The position numbers and the translations under genes are program-made. The notes under the pieces are model-generated. The model saw only the letters and a program-made list of their open reading frames with translations, made no database searches and had not been told where the DNA came from. Of a stretch of DNA of 32,865 nucleotides, positions 15,886-24,514 are shown piece by piece. The DNA is from Methylococcales bacterium (GTDB lineage Bacteria > Pseudomonadota > Gammaproteobacteria > Methylococcales > Methylomonadaceae), in contig JAQTUW010000030.1 in NCBI GenBank assembly GCA_028707085.1, positions 1 through 32,865 of the forward strand, read 5' to 3'. Positions within the stretch are counted from its first letter, which is position 1; every line of letters starts with the position of its first letter.

Positions 15886-16788
15886 ATGACTTCATCCAAA
15901 AAATATCTTTCCGTTTTTTCACCCAGCACGGCCCGGCAACGTCAGGAGAATTTCGAAAACTACTGGGATTTTTCCCTTGCCCATTCCGGCGAACTGCTGG
16001 AAAGCGAACAGGATCTGACTCACAAGCGCGTCAAGCTGCAAGCCTTCAAAGCCCAGCCTGTGCAACTCAATCAGCCGTTTCGCCAAACGGAAGCCTTTTA
16101 CCGCAACGTCGTCAAACTGGTGGACGATCCGGGGACGCTGGACAGGAAAACCCTGCTGCTGACCTGTATTTACAAGTTTGCTCGCCACGAATGGGTGGGC
16201 ATTACCGGAGCCTGGGCCGCCACGCCCAATTTTGCAAGCAGCAAGTCGGTCACCGATAAAATCAGCCGTTACCATCTGGCCGAAGAATTTTCCCATACCC
16301 GGCTGTTCAACGAGATGTTTTGCACCTTCGGCCTGAACGATGTGCAATGGACGGCGCTGACCCCGATGCAGCAACTGGTCTACGAGTTTTTCCCCAAGCT
16401 GCCGGAAGACTGGATGAGTCCGTTTGCGTTTGTCACCGAACTGATGGGCATCCTGTTTTACCGTAATCTGGATCCTTTGTTCGACGAGGTGTTTGCCGAC
16501 GAACCGGAAGCCTGCGCCCGGCTGCACGCCCTGCTGGATGAAATCACCATCGACGAGCTGGCGCATATCGGCCAGCGACGCAATTATCTGGGTGATTTCG
16601 GCATCCGCTTTTCAGCGTGGATCACGCCGTTGCTGTTCCGGATGTTCTTCAGCGACATTCCGGAAATTAGGCATTTTTTCGATGTCGAGAAAATGATCGC
16701 CGACGCGCTGGCGTTTGATTATGCCGAGATTCCTGACTACATTCTGGAAAAATCCTGGGTGCCCAGTTACTGCGTGGCTGCGGCCTGA
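15886..16788 (+). CDS. Ferritin-like di-iron protein of unknown substrate
   Basis: A 300-aa, mainly helical soluble protein. Candidate di-iron ligands are spaced as in ferritin-like oxidases: RHEW (E102), then YHLAEEFSHTRLFNEM (129-144) with E133/E134 and H137, E185, and ITIDELAHIGQRRNY (220-234) with E224 and H227. Two ExxH motifs, EFSH (134-137) and ELAH (224-227), plus two further Glu match a dinuclear iron centre. It may be an oxygenase or oxidase in the broad AurF/ferritin-like group; no closer assignment can be made by eye. Start chosen at the ATG at 15886, where the helical domain begins. It is convergent with the capsule operon. Confidence 0.6.
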   Translation: MTSSKKYLSVFSPSTARQRQENFENYWDFSLAHSGELLESEQDLTHKRVKLQAFKAQPVQLNQPFRQTEAFYRNVVKLVDDPGTLDRKTLLLTCIYKFARHEWVGITGAWAATPNFASSKSVTDKISRYHLAEEFSHTRLFNEMFCTFGLNDVQWTALTPMQQLVYEFFPKLPEDWMSPFAFVTELMGILFYRNLDPLFDEVFADEPEACARLHALLDEITIDELAHIGQRRNYLGDFGIRFSAWITPLLFRMFFSDIPEIRHFFDVEKMIADALAFDYAEIPDYILEKSWVPSYCVAAA

Positions 16789-16798
16789 TTTGCCTGAT

Positions 16799-16822
16799 CC
16801 CCTTGCCCGGCAGGAGAAGGGG
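16799..16822. terminator. Possible shared terminator between convergent genes
   Basis: A CCCCTT (16799-16804) and AAGGGG (16817-16822) stem with a 12-nt loop lies between the ferritin-like gene and the convergent LTA-synthase-like gene. There is no strong T run, so termination efficiency is uncertain. Confidence 0.3.
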
Positions 16823-16849
16823 GTTGGTTCCCGCCGCCGCGACGCCTGA

Positions 16850-18370
16850 TCAAATCAGCCCCATGCGCTGCAATAACAGCCGTCCCAGGTCTTCGACGCC
16901 CAGCTCCGCCTGTTCCGGCCCGCCGGCGGGCGCGCCGCTGTGCCAGATCAGGTAGTCGGTGCGGCCGTCGGGCATGCCCAGCGTGGCGTAGACGTCGGCC
17001 ATGATCGGCACATGGTCGCCGTACCAGCACAGCCAGTTTTCGCCCGCCAGCCCGCTCAGGGCTTCGCGCAGGCGGGCCGCCATCCGGTCGGCGTTTTTCA
17101 AATGCCGCAGATACACGCTCAGATCGTTGCAACCGGCGGGCGGCGGGCTGTCGTGAAACAGGCCGTCGGCCGGGTGCAAGTTTTCCAGATGCAGCGGGCC
17201 GTGATTTTCCATGGTGATCGCAAATACGAACAGCGGCTGAGGCCCTCTGGCGGCCAGCAGTGCGCAAATTTTTTCGGCTACCGCCGCGTCGCCGACGAAC
17301 GGCCCGCTTTTGTCGCTGTTGGCAAAGCCGCGAATATCGATAAACTCATCGAAGCCCAGTAGCGGAAACACCTTGTCGCGGGCGTAAAAACCGGCCGGGT
17401 AGGGATGCACGCAAACTGTGCGGTAGCCCAGGCTTTTAAGAAAACCGGTCAGATTGCCGGGCTGGCGGCGGGCGAATTTCCGGTAAGGGTTGAAGCGATG
17501 CACGCCAAGTTCCGCGCCACTGATTCCTGACAGAAAACCGAACTCGGTGCGCACAGTGTTCGCGCCCCAGGCCGGCGTCCGTAATTTGCCGTAGCATGGC
17601 GCTTCGGCTTTCAAGCCGTCGTAGGCCGCCAGCACATGCGGATTGATGCCGGGATAATGATCGCGGACATCGAAAAACGATTCGCTCTGCACAGCCACCA
17701 GACAGGGCAGGGGCCGGCCGTCGTCGGGCGGCGCGTGCGGCCGGTTGTAGATCGACAGGCTGCGGCAAGGCCCGGCTTCCGCTTCAGCGTAGCGCCACAG
17801 GCTTGCCGCCAGACCCAGCCGCCGTAAATCCGCCTCCGGCTCGAAGCCGGCCGGCGGCGAATGTTTTGCTCCCAGCCGCAACAGGCCCAGCGCAGCCAGC
17901 AGCAGCGTAGCCAGAGTGATCAGGCAAACCGGCAGGGCGAAGCGGGTCAGCAGGCTGATTTCCAGACTCAAGCCGGCCAGCAGCGCCGAAATAAAGGCCA
18001 CGGCCGCCAGCAGGGCGTTGCCCAGCCCGAAAAACGGCAGGTATAAGCGCGGATGGCGGATGGCGTCGGTAAAATATTCGAAATCCTGAAAGATGAACGG
18101 CTCGCGCAACACCGCGAATTTGGCGTTACTGACCAGCACCAGCAGTAGTTGCAGGCAGGCGACATTGGCCATCGCAAACCAGGGGCGGTGGAACAGCAGC
18201 AGTTCGGCGCAAAACAGCAGCAGCCACAATCCGGCGTGAATGGCCGCCGCAGCCGGTCGCTGGCGGAACGGCCGCGGCCGGGGCCTGAGCCGGCCTTCCA
18301 GCAGGCAGGACAGCGCCAGCCCGACGGCAGCGGCCGGCAGCACGGCCTCAAGACAGGCTCTAATCGGCAT
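16850..18370 (-). CDS. LTA-synthase-like phosphotransferase (alkaline phosphatase superfamily)
   Basis: A 506-aa inner-membrane protein. About five spans occupy residues 8-165 and a large extracytoplasmic sulfatase-like domain follows. Catalytic landmarks are AVQSESFFD (E230, metal), ANTVRTEFGFLSG (270-282; T272 aligns with the LtaS nucleophile), TMENHGPLH (386-394) and WYGDHVP (449-455; D452, H453 metal ligands). LtaS/OpgB-type enzymes transfer phosphoglycerol or phosphoethanolamine from phospholipid to glycans. As the last gene of a KpsC/KpsS operon, it probably decorates or polymerises a phosphate-containing surface glycan. It overlaps the SDR gene by 11 bp, so coupling is likely. Acceptor and donor are unknown. 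Confidence 0.85.
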   Translation of the reverse strand: MPIRACLEAVLPAAAVGLALSCLLEGRLRPRPRPFRQRPAAAAIHAGLWLLLFCAELLLFHRPWFAMANVACLQLLLVLVSNAKFAVLREPFIFQDFEYFTDAIRHPRLYLPFFGLGNALLAAVAFISALLAGLSLEISLLTRFALPVCLITLATLLLAALGLLRLGAKHSPPAGFEPEADLRRLGLAASLWRYAEAEAGPCRSLSIYNRPHAPPDDGRPLPCLVAVQSESFFDVRDHYPGINPHVLAAYDGLKAEAPCYGKLRTPAWGANTVRTEFGFLSGISGAELGVHRFNPYRKFARRQPGNLTGFLKSLGYRTVCVHPYPAGFYARDKVFPLLGFDEFIDIRGFANSDKSGPFVGDAAVAEKICALLAARGPQPLFVFAITMENHGPLHLENLHPADGLFHDSPPPAGCNDLSVYLRHLKNADRMAARLREALSGLAGENWLCWYGDHVPIMADVYATLGMPDGRTDYLIWHSGAPAGGPEQAELGVEDLGRLLLQRMGLI

Positions 18371-19133
18371 AATGCAGGCGGCGCAAAATAAACTGTGAAA
18401 CGGCGGGCGGCAGCACCGCCAGCCACCAGGCGCCGAAGTTCAGCGGAAACGGAAAACTGATCCGCGCCCTGTTTTGCCGCAGCCCGCGTTTGATATAACC
18501 GGCGGCTTTCTCGGCCGGCCACAGAAACGGCTTCGGCCCCGGCATCGCCCGGCACATTTCAGATTCCACATAGCCCGGCATTACCACATTGACCTTGATG
18601 CCCTCGGCGGCCAGCCAGCCGCGCAAGGCTTCGCCATAAGCCTTCAGCGCCGCCTTGCTGGCGCAATAGCTGGGGGTGACCGGCAGGCCGAAATAGGCCG
18701 CTAGCGAGCTGATCAGCGCAATCTGCCCAGTCTTGCGGCGGCGCATGGCCGGCAGCACGGCATTGACGGTAGCAATGGCGGCCACCACGTTCACGTCCAG
18801 CAGGGCCTGCACCGCCTGCCAGTTTTCGGCTTCGCCCTGGCGGCCGACATGGGTGTTCAGGCCGGCATTGACGATCAGCAGATTCGGTGCGGCCCGGCGA
18901 CAGACCTCGTCCAGCCAGGTCTCCAGTGCCGGCAGGTCGCGCAGATCCAGCGTCGCGATTTCCACCGCCGCGCCTTTGGCGGCGCAGGCGGCGGCCACGG
19001 CCTGCAGTCGCTGGCGGTTGCGGCCCTGCAAAAGCAGACTGACATTCGCGGCGGCGTAAGCTTCGGCCAGGGCCGAGCCTATGCCGCCGCTGGCGCCGGT
19101 GATCAGTACGGTGTATGGCAAATCGCTCGACAT
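18360..19133 (-). CDS. Short-chain dehydrogenase/reductase (SDR)
   Basis: A 257-aa classical SDR. The nucleotide-binding motif TGASGGIG (12-19), NAG (89-91), catalytic ISSLAAYFG (S142/S143) and PSYCASKAALK (Y156, K160) are all present. A C-terminal extension (about 195-257), rich in basic and hydrophobic residues, may associate with the membrane. The location between kpsS and the LTA-synthase-like gene, with GAGGA 6 nt before the ATG, points to a role in making a sugar or polyol precursor of the polysaccharide. The substrate is not evident; some membrane-tailed SDRs act on lipids instead. Confidence 0.85.
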   Translation of the reverse strand: MSSDLPYTVLITGASGGIGSALAEAYAAANVSLLLQGRNRQRLQAVAAACAAKGAAVEIATLDLRDLPALETWLDEVCRRAAPNLLIVNAGLNTHVGRQGEAENWQAVQALLDVNVVAAIATVNAVLPAMRRRKTGQIALISSLAAYFGLPVTPSYCASKAALKAYGEALRGWLAAEGIKVNVVMPGYVESEMCRAMPGPKPFLWPAEKAAGYIKRGLRQNRARISFPFPLNFGAWWLAVLPPAVSQFILRRLHYAD

Positions 19134-19189
19134 GGTGTTCCTCGGTATTAAAAATGATCAGTCAGTTGATTTTTCGCCCCTGCCGCTCG

Positions 19190-20398
19190 CTACGGGTCGT
19201 CCTGCGCCAGTCGCCGCAAACTGTTCGCCACCGCCAGATCGATGCCCTGCCGGGAATAAAAGCCGCCGTTGACCTGGGTGGCGTGAATAACCGCGTTGCG
19301 GAAGCGCCTGAACAGCTCGGCGTCCGGTTTTTGATCGTTAAGCCAGAAATCGTCCAGCCGGCCCTGAAAAGTGAGTCCGGGCAGATTATAGATCGGATCG
19401 GCCAGGGTTAGCGTCGGGCAGTTCAGGCCCAGCGCCACCGTGCCGACGGTGCTGTTGACGGTGACGACGCCGGCGGCGCGGCGCAGTATCGGCGACAGAT
19501 CGCCGGTTTCCATATAGATGACTCGTTCGCCCAGCCCGAAACGCCGGGCCAATTGGCGGATCATGCTGGCGTAGTTGACCAGTCCCATGTCCAGCGGATG
19601 ATTCTTGATCAGCAGCGCCGTCCGTTCCGGGGCATGCAGGGCAAACGAGGCGATGACATGCTCCAGCACTTCCAGCATGTCCCGGAAGCGGGAATGGTGG
19701 CGCACCTGGGCGTCGCTGCTCAATTGCAGCGGCAAAAAGAAAAACGGCGCGTCGCCGGCAAGCAGCCGGTTCAGCTCGCGATTGTCCCGGCGTTCGTGAA
19801 ATGGCAGAAACGGCAATCGGCTGGCGTAACCCAGGTATTCGACGGCGGCGTTGACCGGGGCATGGGTGCGGTAATGCCGAAAAAACAGCGGATTAAAAGC
19901 GCAGGCGGCGTGAAACACCACGTCATGAATGGCGCGGCTGGTAAAGCTGGATTGGAAGGGCAGGCCGTCGCAGTAGTCGGGCAGATTTTTGCCGGTTTCC
20001 CAAAACCAGTCCGGATCGCGCGGCAACAGCGAATGGCCGTTGACGCCCTCGCGTTCCAGCGTCACCCAGTAGGGGCGGAAATAGCCTTCTTCGTAGACAT
20101 GGGTGCGGATGCCGGCGACTTGGGCGGCGGTTAGCGCCGTCTGATGCACCGGCCGGCGGTCGCCGAACAGGATCTGGTCGCTGATGGCCTGTTCGCGGTA
20201 AAGCTGTCGCAGAAAATCCGGCAAGGCGGCCAGCGGCCCCCGGTAGTTGCAGGCCGGGCCATGCCAGTACAGCCAGTCGCCGGCATTGAAATTGATTTTG
20301 CAAACCCGGTGGCCCTCCGCGCGCAAACCCACGGCCAGATGGTCAAAAAAAGGCGAGCAGACACCCTGCAATAACAGGTAGGAACGGCGCTGGCTCAT
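19190..20398 (-). CDS. kpsS: KpsS-type capsule lipid-linker Kdo transferase
   Basis: A 402-aa cytoplasmic protein. Recognisable KpsS features are LLLQGVCSPFFDHLA near the N-terminus, DWLYWHGP (41-48), FGDRRPVH (78-85), HVYEEGYFRPYW (100-111), and, near the C-terminus, LLIKNHPLD and TVNSTVGTVALGL. KpsS adds the first beta-Kdo to phosphatidylglycerol when building the terminal glycolipid of ABC-exported capsules. The start at 20398 is chosen because it overlaps the kpsC stop in ATGA fashion; a longer frame to 20446 lies inside kpsC. Order kpsC-kpsS with translational coupling supports a joint function. Confidence 0.88.
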   Translation of the reverse strand: MSQRRSYLLLQGVCSPFFDHLAVGLRAEGHRVCKINFNAGDWLYWHGPACNYRGPLAALPDFLRQLYREQAISDQILFGDRRPVHQTALTAAQVAGIRTHVYEEGYFRPYWVTLEREGVNGHSLLPRDPDWFWETGKNLPDYCDGLPFQSSFTSRAIHDVVFHAACAFNPLFFRHYRTHAPVNAAVEYLGYASRLPFLPFHERRDNRELNRLLAGDAPFFFLPLQLSSDAQVRHHSRFRDMLEVLEHVIASFALHAPERTALLIKNHPLDMGLVNYASMIRQLARRFGLGERVIYMETGDLSPILRRAAGVVTVNSTVGTVALGLNCPTLTLADPIYNLPGLTFQGRLDDFWLNDQKPDAELFRRFRNAVIHATQVNGGFYSRQGIDLAVANSLRRLAQDDP

Positions 20399-21414
20399 GA
20401 TACCCCCACCACCCGGCGCAAAATCATCCGCCAGCCCGCCCGCCACCAGGGGTTGCGCCCGGCTGTCCGCTCGCGCCAGGCCACCAGTTCATCCAGGGCC
20501 GCTTCCGGGCTGATCAGGGCTTTGCCGTCCCGGCTCAGGTACAGCGGGTAGTCGATCAGCGCCCCCGCCACCAGCTCGTCCAGCGTCAGGCGCCGGGTTC
20601 GGCGCGGCTGTGGCCGGACATCGGTGGTCAGGCCCCAGCCGGCATAAAAAGGCTGGCCGTAGCAATGCACGGTTTTACCGCGCAGCAGGGCTTCAAAGCC
20701 TGTTAGCGAAGTCAGTACATGGACTTCGTCCACCTCATTCAGCAATGCGCCCATATTGGTTTCGGTCAGCAGTTCGTCGCAATATTGTCCGGCGGTGTCT
20801 TCGGCCGCCCCTCCGGCCCTGAGGCCGGCCAGCACGTCAGGGTGCGGTTTGTACAGGATGTAAGCCTGGGGGTTTTGCTGGCGCACCGTGCGCAATAGTT
20901 CGATGTTGCTGCGGATGCCGTAGGCCGCAAAGCGCAACGAGGCGTCGCTTTCCACCTGGCCGGGCGCCAGGATCACTTTGGCCGCCCCGGCAGGTCGCCG
21001 CCAGCCGCCGGCTCCGACATTGTATTTGGTGAGGCCCAGCGCTACGATGCGCTGCCGCAGCAGGGCGGCGCGTTGCAGGCTGGCGAGCTGAAACACCTTG
21101 TTGGCCAGCAGGTGTTCCAGATCGGAAGGCTGTTCGGCGTTGAAGTAGATGCCGCGACTGTCGATGACCCAGGACAACGGCCGGATCAGATCCGCCCCCA
21201 GGCCGACCGAACGCAGAAAGCCGTCCTCCGCCCGCAACAGCCGGACGCCGGCGGCCAGTTTGTCCGCCACCGGCTGCATGCCCCACACCAGCAACCGCCC
21301 GCCGGCGGGTACTTGCGCCGGATCGTTTATGAACAGCACTTTCACGCCGGGAAAGCATTGCCTGACTGCTGGGCGTTTCCAGCAGGAGAAATTCAGGGCA
21401 TGGAGACTGGCCAT
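20395..21414 (-). CDS. kpsC: KpsC-type Kdo transferase, single module
   Basis: A 339-aa protein carrying one KpsC unit. EDGFLRSVGLGADLIRPLS (63-81), APGQVESD (150-157), YKPHPDV (188-194), TSLTGFEALLRG (235-246) and PFYAGWGLT (255-263) appear in order. E. coli KpsC (about 675 aa) has two such glycosyltransferase modules that extend the poly-Kdo linker alternately. Here only one is present, and no second module gene is seen in the window. The linker may be shorter or completed by another enzyme. It follows the GT4 gene after 1 bp and overlaps kpsS by 4 bp. Confidence 0.88.
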   Translation of the reverse strand: MASLHALNFSCWKRPAVRQCFPGVKVLFINDPAQVPAGGRLLVWGMQPVADKLAAGVRLLRAEDGFLRSVGLGADLIRPLSWVIDSRGIYFNAEQPSDLEHLLANKVFQLASLQRAALLRQRIVALGLTKYNVGAGGWRRPAGAAKVILAPGQVESDASLRFAAYGIRSNIELLRTVRQQNPQAYILYKPHPDVLAGLRAGGAAEDTAGQYCDELLTETNMGALLNEVDEVHVLTSLTGFEALLRGKTVHCYGQPFYAGWGLTTDVRPQPRRTRRLTLDELVAGALIDYPLYLSRDGKALISPEAALDELVAWRERTAGRNPWWRAGWRMILRRVVGVS

Positions 21415-21415
21415 A

Positions 21416-22585
21416 TCAAGGCGCGCCGGCGTCCAGTTGCGCCATCAGCGCCTCGACCTGTTCGAAATGCGACTGCCAGGTCGGAATATCGAACCGGCTC
21501 AGCCGCTGTAATTGCCGACTGCGGGCAGGGCTGTCGTCTGCGGCGTAATCGATGATCAGCTCTCGCCAGCGTACGCCATCCAGAGGATCCAGATAATCCG
21601 GCACGTTGCCGGCAAACTCCCGGAACGCCGACAGATCGCTGGCGATGGCCGGCAGGCCCTGCATCAGGGCTTCGATCAGCGGCATGCCGTAGCCTTCCGC
21701 AAAGCTCGGGAACAGCAGCGCCCGGGCATGGTGCAGCCAGGTGGACAGTTCCTGGTCGGAGCAGCGCGGCAGTTCGATGACAAAGTTTTTGAGAATTTCG
21801 CAGCGTTCCAGCAAATCGACCACTTCGTCGCATTCCCAGCCGCGCTGGCCGATAATCACTAGCCGCGGCGCTTTGTCGGCCTGCCGTTCTATCATGTGCC
21901 GCCAGATTTGCAACAGCATCCAGTGGTTCTTGCGAGGCTCTATGGTGCCCAATATCACAAAATACGGCTCGGCGATCGGTGCGGCGGCGTCGGCCGGCGG
22001 CAGGGGGGCCGGCGCCAGCAGCGCCGCCACGGCCGGCGGCATGGACATGCGGTTGGAGTCGGCGTAGGCGTTCAGTTCGTTGAGGGTGTGCCTGGAATTG
22101 GCGATTACCCCGCAGCCCATGTCGAGCATGGTTTTCATCCGCAACCGGTGTTTGTCGGCCTCGCCCGGCCGGCAATACTCAGGATACATGATCGGAATCA
22201 GGTCGTGCACCAGAAAGATCGGCTTCAGCGCCGAACCGCGCAGACGCTGGGTGTATTGCGGAATTTCCAGACCGCTGTGGCCGGTATTGAACAGAAAGCG
22301 TGGCTTCAAAAAGCGCTGATCCAGACTGCGCCACGCCGCCTTGCCCACCAGCCAGCGGATCTGGTTGACAACGCAGCCGTCGGGAGTCAGCAGCAACTGG
22401 TAGAGGCGTTCGGTATCGTGCGGCGGCAGTTCTATCCAGCGTCCGGCATAACGCACCAGCGCGGTGGAGCGGTGCGCGAAATAGCGCAGGTATTCCAGGC
22501 TGACCCGGTCGACGCCAGTCGGCAAGCGCCCCTGAAGCTTGCGATCCAGGAGACGGGTTATGTCTATTAGCACATTACGCATCAA
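21416..22585 (-). CDS. GT4-family glycosyltransferase
   Basis: A 389-aa GT-B enzyme. Evidence is LPTGVDRVSLEYL (21-33) in the acceptor domain, VHDLIPIMYPEY (126-137), GTIEPRKN (213-220) in the nucleotide-sugar region, and FAEGYGMPLIEAL (295-307) with the E-x7-E pair E297/E305. It likely adds one sugar of the capsular repeat or the linker. Either ATG at 22585 or 22582 could start it. It is one base upstream of kpsC in the same operon and 52 bp after the export lipoprotein gene. Confidence 0.88.
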   Translation of the reverse strand: MMRNVLIDITRLLDRKLQGRLPTGVDRVSLEYLRYFAHRSTALVRYAGRWIELPPHDTERLYQLLLTPDGCVVNQIRWLVGKAAWRSLDQRFLKPRFLFNTGHSGLEIPQYTQRLRGSALKPIFLVHDLIPIMYPEYCRPGEADKHRLRMKTMLDMGCGVIANSRHTLNELNAYADSNRMSMPPAVAALLAPAPLPPADAAAPIAEPYFVILGTIEPRKNHWMLLQIWRHMIERQADKAPRLVIIGQRGWECDEVVDLLERCEILKNFVIELPRCSDQELSTWLHHARALLFPSFAEGYGMPLIEALMQGLPAIASDLSAFREFAGNVPDYLDPLDGVRWRELIIDYAADDSPARSRQLQRLSRFDIPTWQSHFEQVEALMAQLDAGAP

Positions 22586-22637
22586 TAGTCAATGTTCGAA
22601 TCGCAAAGAAACGGTCTGTCATGTCAGCTCTGATCGC

Positions 22638-23840
22638 TTATGGTTTGGGCAGAATGCCGGTATTAAACATATTGAGGAACGGGTAGGTGGCGGTCAGCAC
22701 CAGATTCAGGAACTTCTGCAGCTCGGCGCTGGGCGCATTCGCCACATACATCACGTCCTTGTTCTGCATTGGAAAACTTTGGGAAACCAGGAAAGTGGCT
22801 GGATTTTTCAGGTTGACACGGTAAACCACCGGCACCTTGCCGTCCGGGGTGGTGGCCGGCGGCGTGGGCCAGTCCAGGGCGTCGAGGGGCTCGAAACGGA
22901 AAACGAACACGCCTTTGGCGTCGGCGCGGGTATCGAACAGGCCGCCGGCCCGGCCAAAAGCCTGGGCGAGTGACAGGCCGGTGGCCTCGAAGTCGATATC
23001 CAGGTTTTTGCCGGTCGCGCCCAGTACGGTAAAGCTTAACGGCTGATACAGCGCGGTGATCACATCGCCCGGCTGCAACTGAATGTTCTGTTTTGGGTCG
23101 CGGATGACGGCGTCCAGCGCCATACTGGCCACCTGATCCTGACGGGTCAGTTGCAGGGTGATTTTATTCACCCCCTGACGGACGCCACCAGCGGCGGCCA
23201 GCGCGTCCAACAGGCGTTCGCCGCGCGCCGTCAGCGGCATGCGGGTGCTGGTGGTGACTTCGCCGACCACTGTGACGTTGGCGGTATAGTTTTTAACCAC
23301 CCGAATCAGCGCCTGGGGCTGGTTGGCCTTCTGCGCCAGTCGGCCGACGATTTCGGTTTCGATTTGCAGCGGGGTTTTGCCGGCGACCACTATCTGCCCG
23401 GCGAACGGCACGCTGATGGCGCCGTCGCTGTTGACCATCTGTTCCGGAAAGTTGGTAGCCTTGGCGGTGGATGCTCCCTGGCGCATGTCGCCGGAAGAGG
23501 TGTCGAACAGCATGGCCGGCGGAGCTTCCCACAGCGAAAGCTCGATCACGTCGCCGGGGCCAACCACATAACCGGCCTGCCTGTCGTCGCCGAAAGCCTG
23601 GGAAAACTGGATGTGGTTCTCGTTGGACAGCAACCTGTGAGCCACATCGGCCGTCAGATCGACAATCTGGATGCCGGCCGGTGTCGGGCCTTCGTTTACC
23701 TCGGAAATCAGTTCCGCGCTGGGGCCGGAAGAGGCAAACCAGTCCGGGTAGGTGGAGCAGCCGGTCATGAACAGCCCGGCAAAAAACAGGATAAGGCCGC
23801 AGGCGGTTGAAGCCGGCTTGGTACGAGATAGCATTTTCAT
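22638..23840 (-). CDS. Capsule polysaccharide export outer-membrane lipoprotein (Wza/KpsD/CtrA-like)
   Basis: A 400-aa precursor. A lipoprotein signal (11-27) ends in FMTGC with the lipidated C28. The poly-export domain starts near YVVGPGDVIELSLWE (91-105) and is followed by PFAGQIVVAGKTP. Two SLBB-like segments include VTVVGEVTTSTRMPLT and FTVLGATGKNLDIDF. The C-terminal hydrophobic stretch (LNLVLTATYPFLNMFN) could form the outer-membrane helix of the Wza barrel. It should form the exit channel for the polysaccharide. It is the first gene of the minus-strand operon; the ABC transporter and KpsE-like partner are not in this window. Confidence 0.88.
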   Translation of the reverse strand: MKMLSRTKPASTACGLILFFAGLFMTGCSTYPDWFASSGPSAELISEVNEGPTPAGIQIVDLTADVAHRLLSNENHIQFSQAFGDDRQAGYVVGPGDVIELSLWEAPPAMLFDTSSGDMRQGASTAKATNFPEQMVNSDGAISVPFAGQIVVAGKTPLQIETEIVGRLAQKANQPQALIRVVKNYTANVTVVGEVTTSTRMPLTARGERLLDALAAAGGVRQGVNKITLQLTRQDQVASMALDAVIRDPKQNIQLQPGDVITALYQPLSFTVLGATGKNLDIDFEATGLSLAQAFGRAGGLFDTRADAKGVFVFRFEPLDALDWPTPPATTPDGKVPVVYRVNLKNPATFLVSQSFPMQNKDVMYVANAPSAELQKFLNLVLTATYPFLNMFNTGILPKP

Positions 23841-24053
23841 TATATTTTTGGTTTATCCAAAACGAATTGGGTGGATCCTGCAAAATTACGCTCAAGACAT
23901 TTGAGGCAATCGGATTGACCGGGCGGGCTGCTATCTACCCTCTCACCAGCCGAGACATAACGGTCTGAATTGGATGATCCAGAGGCTGTTCTGACTCCCG
24001 ACGGATCAATCGATTTTACAAAACGCTCCATCAGCACAAAAAGCAGACCGAAC

Positions 24054-24059
24054 ATTATA
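24054..24059 (-). promoter_or_regulatory. Candidate -10 of the capsule operon
   Basis: A perfect TATAAT on the minus strand, about 210 bp before the lipoprotein ATG. No good -35 lies at 16-18 bp, so an activator or another sigma factor may be involved. A long leader would be usual for capsule operons. Confidence 0.25.
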
Positions 24060-24431
24060 GTCGCGCAAGGCAACCCGGCCTTTTAATTTACCCGCTTCTA
24101 GCGCAGCCGTCTAGGCTGCAAGGGCCAAAATTCGGTGTGCGGTGCGCATAAAACATTCGGAAGACTAAATGCTTGCACATTTATGGAATTATAAACCCAT
24201 AAACAGCTTGGTCAAGCGAATATTGCCCGTTGTCAGCCGGCTGTTTTACCCCAAACAGGCTGTTTCCAAACCCGGCCTTGCCGGAATTTCAGCCCGGAGA
24301 TCGCGATTGATGCGCCGCCCGCACTCTATCATAAAGGTTCGAAAAACGCGGAGATCATCTTGGCGCATGATTTTCTGCAATGTGGTATATAACTATAGGT
24401 TTTTAAACGTAACCTGGAAAAACCGGCTCAA

Positions 24432-24470
24432 GCACTTCGCGCGGGAGAGTCTTGTCGAAGTGCGGTTTTT
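24432..24470 (+). terminator. Hairpin with T run before the phosphoesterase gene
   Basis: GCACTTCG (24432-24439) and CGAAGTGC (24456-24463) form a perfect 8-bp stem with a 16-nt loop. GGTTTTT follows at 24464-24470. It has the form of an intrinsic terminator, placed 45 bp before the phosphoesterase start, so it could end the decayed upstream transcript or attenuate the gene. Confidence 0.45.
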
Positions 24471-24514
24471 GAGGTTCCCCCATATCGACGACAGCCAAAT
24501 CGCGAGTACATTTT

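Larger units (their letters stand above)
23841..24514. other. Intergenic region upstream of the capsule operon, with possible decayed gene
   Basis: The stretch holds the presumed capsule promoter area and, on the plus strand, short coding-like pieces. A frame from 24169 begins MLAHLWNYKPINSLVKRILP and looks protein-like for about 40 residues. After it another frame reads PEIAIDAPPALYHKG, then NAEIILAHDFL, up to a stop near 24390. This pattern suggests a small gene broken by a frameshift, but I cannot name it. The long frame 24169-24660 continues into the next gene in the wrong phase and is not real throughout. Confidence 0.35.

Noticed and set aside
23900-23960. JUMPstart/ops-like element in the capsule leader
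   Set aside because: The closest match on the minus strand (GAGGGTAGATAG) agrees with only about 7 of 12 ops bases, which is not enough to call RfaH control.
23840-24073. A 77-aa minus-strand frame upstream of the export lipoprotein
   Set aside because: No motif, and it occupies the probable leader region; it contains no recognisable signal or domain.
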